64,000 nt of DNA from Lates calcarifer. Its lineage: Eukaryota > Chordata > Actinopteri > Centropomidae. Position 1 is the first letter of the stretch. Every line of letters starts with the position of its first letter. Positions 61,326-64,000 of the stretch are shown in pieces. A program made the translations under genes and the position numbers. The notes under the pieces were generated by a model. That model did not search any database and was not told where the DNA came from. It saw only the letters and a list, made by a program, of their open reading frames with translations. Where the stretch lies: NCBI RefSeq assembly GCF_001640805.2, contig NC_066851.1, positions 22,902,947 to 22,966,946 on the forward strand, written 5' to 3'.

Positions 61326-61594
61326 CTGGACAGACACACAGGTAAAGACTGACTTTCAATGAACAGTTTCATATTTTGGGATGGAGGAGATTAGCTTAGC
61401 TTAGCCAGCAGCTAGCCTGGCTCAGTCTAAATTTTAAAAAACACACCTTCCATCACTTCTATATCAGTTTTATTTAATCACAGTTCAGTGTCGTACAGTG
61501 CACATACAGAACCCTCCACACTACAGCTCCTCACAGGAACAATTTCTCAGCTGTTTAAAGGGCCAGTTACACTTAATCTGTTATTCAAGATAGT

Positions 61595-61627
<33 letters not shown>

Positions 61628-63451
61628 ACACACCACACTCTGAACTACATCCAGAGTAATAAGAAAATAAAAGTGTGACACAAACAAAAGGACCTTAAAG
61701 TGTTACCAAAATTACTAGATGTATAGAAAGATGTAAAGAGAATACACGTTTGTAATTTGGTTGAACTGAACCTTTAAGGTGATTTAAGAACTGAAGCAAT
61801 AGAAAAGGCACAGTTAGAGCCTGTAAACATTACCTTCTGGTTACTGTTTGTCCGACTGTAGCTGCCTGAAGACCGGCCTCCTCCTAAAGGAAATAACAAG
61901 GTGTTAATCACATGTCAAAACAGATCCAATGTTCCACCTGTTTGACTTCAGATCATGATGATTAAGGTGATGAGGATACGACAAAAAGCTACAACTGAAT
62001 ACCTGAAGCCTCAGCTGTACTTAACTACAGTACTACAGCTGACATGTTAACATGACCTTTCATCAGGCTAGACTTTTAGACATTTTTTGTAGCAGAAAAA
62101 TGTACATTTATTCAAGTTAAAATTGGTCCCACCTAGACCAGCTACAGCAGTAATAATGATTCAGCAATATAATGAGTACTTTTATTTTGATGCTATAAGT
62201 AAATTTTTTCTACTACTAGAGTAACACTTGAATTCACTTCTAAATGAGTATTTTTACAAGGTGGTGGTTACTTTTACTTAATAAATGATCTCAGTTCTTT
62301 CTCCATCACTGTGACTGACAGGTACCTGCTGCTTTATTCTACATGTTAAGTGTTTGTAAATGTATGAGTAACTGTACATCACTGTACTAACATTCAGCCT
62401 GTGCTGTGTCTGACTGCAGGTAAACATTAGAGGGTACCTTATTCAGCGGCAGAGGAGAGCGGAGTGTTCCCAGACCGATGCTGTCCATTTCAGAGCTGGT
62501 CGAGCAGCTTTCCTGACACACAGACAGTAAACAAACAACATCAGATAAAACTGATCAAACCAGTTCACAGGCTCCAGAGTACTGACTGCTCCTTTACTTG
62601 ACCTTTGATAGAATCTCATGCATGTCGTCTTTTTTGTTGTGAAGAATTTTACATGTCTCTCAGATAAAGATGATGTTTCAACATTGTTTGTTGACACTAA
62701 CTGCATCAAGTCCAGTCAGAGGACCTGACTTCTTCATGTCAGTGGGTCTGTTCATTGGTTGTTTGAAACTTTGTTTTACTTCTTCTGAATTGTACTATTG
62801 TCTGCGGCAAAAATATTCTCTCAATTACACTCACAGAAAAAGATGAACTTTTTTTAAAACTTTTTTTAAAGTGTACCAACTGAACTCTGTGCCTGTAATT
62901 TTTCCTGTAATTAATACCAAATTAATCATTGAAATGTTGTGGAAATCATCAGGATATTTATTCAGAAGTTAAAGTGTCTGCCTCATATTTGAAAGCTTGA
63001 ATGATGAGCCAGGAGGAATTCAGGTTAATCAAGGAACGTAGCTTCACATTACACTTTTGTTTAATTAATGCTACATGGTATGACTCAGTTCTACTTTAAA
63101 CTGATGCATTTGTGAACTTTGTCTAGTTTGTAAAAAAAAACTGAAATAAAGAGTTCTTATTCAGCTGTAATTTGCATGATGGTCTCCTTTTTGTGTCATT
63201 TGCCAGTTTGAGGAATAACAGCCAGTGAGCATTAAACTATTAAAATAAAGATGACCTACCAGCCTTCCCTGCAGTGTGCGCAGGTCAGCAGCCACCTGTC
63301 GCAGCAGGAGACACAGTTTGTTTCCAATGACGTGGACCTTCTCTTTGGCCTCCACACTGTCCTCTCCGGTGGCCTCCAGGAGGAGCTGAGAGGAGATCTC
63401 CTGCAGTGAGGAGACCTGTCGCTGACGGCCGCGTAGTTCCTCCTGTAGATC
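61115..63451 (-). CDS. syne2: nesprin-2 (syne2), last four coding exons, KASH domain (5'-partial)
   Basis: Nesprins are giant outer-nuclear-membrane proteins. Their cytoplasmic spectrin repeats reach the cytoskeleton, and their C-terminal KASH peptide binds SUN trimers in the perinuclear space (LINC complex). Four exons are visible (63451-63260, 62512-62438, 61883-61834, 61325-61115), all GT-AG and in compatible phase, encoding the final 175 residues. Order: a helical spectrin-like end (DLQEELRGRQRQVSSLQEIS; LRQVAADLRTLQGRL), a Ser-rich linker, one membrane segment (LHLLFFVLLVLACLVP) and the luminal KASH tail from SEEDYSC to the terminal PPPT. The Cys of DYSC sits 23 residues before the last Thr, the position that forms a disulfide with SUN in mammalian nesprin-2. 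The tail resembles nesprin-2 more than nesprin-1 as I recall them, and position beside ESR2 matches mammals. The gene continues upstream beyond 64000. Confidence 0.93.
61326..61833. other. syne2 last intron
   Basis: A 508-nt intron with a CA repeat (61596-61626) near its middle and a fish-typical gctagc/ttagctt stretch near 61390. Nothing else seen. Confidence 0.85.
61596..61626. repeat. (CA)n microsatellite in syne2 last intron
   Basis: About 15 CA units, then imperfect copies to about 61636. Confidence 0.95.
61834..61883 (-). CDS. syne2: syne2 penultimate 50-nt exon
   Basis: Acceptor gttatttcctttag ends at 61884; donor AGAAG|GTAATG follows at 61833. The 50 nt give EEAGLQAATVGQTVTR and leave two bases for the KASH exon, which needs exactly that phase. 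Because 50 is not a multiple of three, skipping would put the KASH exon out of frame. Confidence 0.75.
61884..63259. other. syne2 introns flanking the 75-nt exon
   Basis: Two introns (61884-62437 and 62513-63259) of AT-rich unique sequence. No additional exon could be supported. Confidence 0.85.
62438..62512 (-). CDS. syne2: syne2 75-nt exon
   Basis: Acceptor gtctgtgtgtcag ends at 62513; donor AATAAG|GTACCC. It encodes 25 residues in phase 0 at both ends (ESCSTSSEMDSIGLGTLRSP and on), a Ser-rich linker before the membrane anchor. Being symmetric, it could be a cassette exon without breaking the frame. Confidence 0.85.
63260..63451 (-). CDS. syne2: syne2 192-nt exon (spectrin-repeat end)
   Basis: Acceptor caagttttctgttgtgctgcag ends at 63452; donor AGGCTG|GTAGGT. 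Sixty-four codons, phase 0 at both ends, encoding heptad-patterned helices (VSSLQEISSQLLLEATGED; NKLCLLLRQVAADLRTLQG) like the final spectrin-type helices of nesprin-2. Confidence 0.9.
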
Positions 63452-63514
63452 CTGCAGCACAACAGAAAACTTGATTACACAGAACTGAAAGATACAATAA
63501 GCTTACACTTAACC

Positions 63515-64000
63515 TACAACACAACCCTAACCCTAACCCACAACCCTAACCCTGACCCTACCCTTAATCCACAACACAACCCTAACCCTACCCTTAACTC
63601 ACAACCCTAACCCTAACCCTATCCCACAACACAACCCTAACCCTAACCCTATCCAATAACACAACCCTAACCCTAACCCTAACCCTTAACTCTCAACACA
63701 ACCCTAACCCTATCCCACAACCCTAACCCTAACCCTAACCCACAACTCAACCCTAACCCTACCCTTATCCCACAACACAACCCTAACCCTAACCCACAAC
63801 CTAACTCACAACCCTAACCCTACCCTTATCCCCAACAACCACAACCCTAACCCTAACCCACCAACTCAACCCCTAACCCTAACCCTACCCTTATCCCACA
63901 ACTCAACCCTAACCCTAACCCTAACCCTTAACTCTCAACACAACCCTAACCCTAACCCTACCCTTAACTCTCAACACAACCCTAACCCTAACCCTACCCT
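63515..64000. repeat. interstitial telomere-like (CCCTAA)n array in a syne2 intron
   Basis: Runs of two to four CCCTAA units (TTAGGG on the syne2 strand) are separated by degenerate spacers such as cacaacacaa, ttaactctcaacacaa and atcccacaacacaa. This yields a loose higher-order period of about 30-60 bp. It continues to the window edge. Flanking syne2 exons on the window side show it is internal to the gene, not a chromosome end. Confidence 0.93.

Noticed and set aside
63515..64000. Chromosome end (true telomere)
   Set aside because: Units are interrupted by spacers, and syne2 must continue beyond the array because only its last exons are in the window.
63515..64000. CRISPR-like repeat-spacer pattern
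   Set aside because: Repeat units are CCCTAA telomeric words and the spacers are near-identical low-complexity sequence; the host is a vertebrate.

Overview
This window is nuclear DNA of a vertebrate, almost certainly a spiny-rayed (percomorph) teleost fish. It has split genes with GT-AG introns, many (CA)n/(TG)n microsatellites, telomere-type repeats and a Tc1-like transposon remnant. It is not bacterial or viral. I see no operon, CRISPR array, rRNA or tRNA gene. Species-level placement is inference.

Layout. (1) About 1-45,000: no protein-coding exon that I can support. This long 5' flank holds microsatellites, low-complexity tracts, decayed interspersed repeats, several blocks that read like conserved non-coding elements, tandem nuclear-receptor half-sites (about 4.54 kb and 36.3-36.4 kb) and a CpG-rich promoter-like island at about 32.4-33.0 kb. 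(2) 45,024-57,524 (+): a complete estrogen receptor beta gene, best matched to the fish ERbeta2 form (esr2a), in nine coding exons. Exon lengths 117(+1), 139, 134 and 184 nt are the classic ESR gene structure. As written here exon 3 carries one extra T (46671), which shifts the frame inside the second zinc finger and creates a stop at 46689-46691. Without that base the coding exons sum to 1,983 nt, or 660 residues plus stop. (3) 57,525 to about 59,300: 3' UTR of esr2a, tail to tail with the next gene. (4) 61,115-63,451 (-): the last four coding exons of a nesprin gene (syne2), ending in the KASH domain and the terminal PPPT tail that binds SUN proteins. The tail-to-tail ESR2-SYNE2 pairing is the same as in mammals and supports both names. 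(5) About 63,515-64,000: an interstitial telomere-like (CCCTAA)n array within a syne2 intron, running off the window edge.

The two genes are not known to share a pathway. esr2a encodes a nuclear ligand-activated transcription factor for estrogens. syne2 encodes a giant outer-nuclear-membrane protein linking nucleus and cytoskeleton; only its C-terminal 175 residues are here. The most notable observations are the ERbeta2 frameshift, the ninth coding exon giving a long receptor C terminus with an alternative early stop, a TG repeat occupying the exon 6 splice-acceptor region, a promoter-like ETS/GC-box/YY1 island with its own ATG inside esr2a intron 4, and the telomeric repeat inside syne2. I did not find a convincing new multi-gene biological system.
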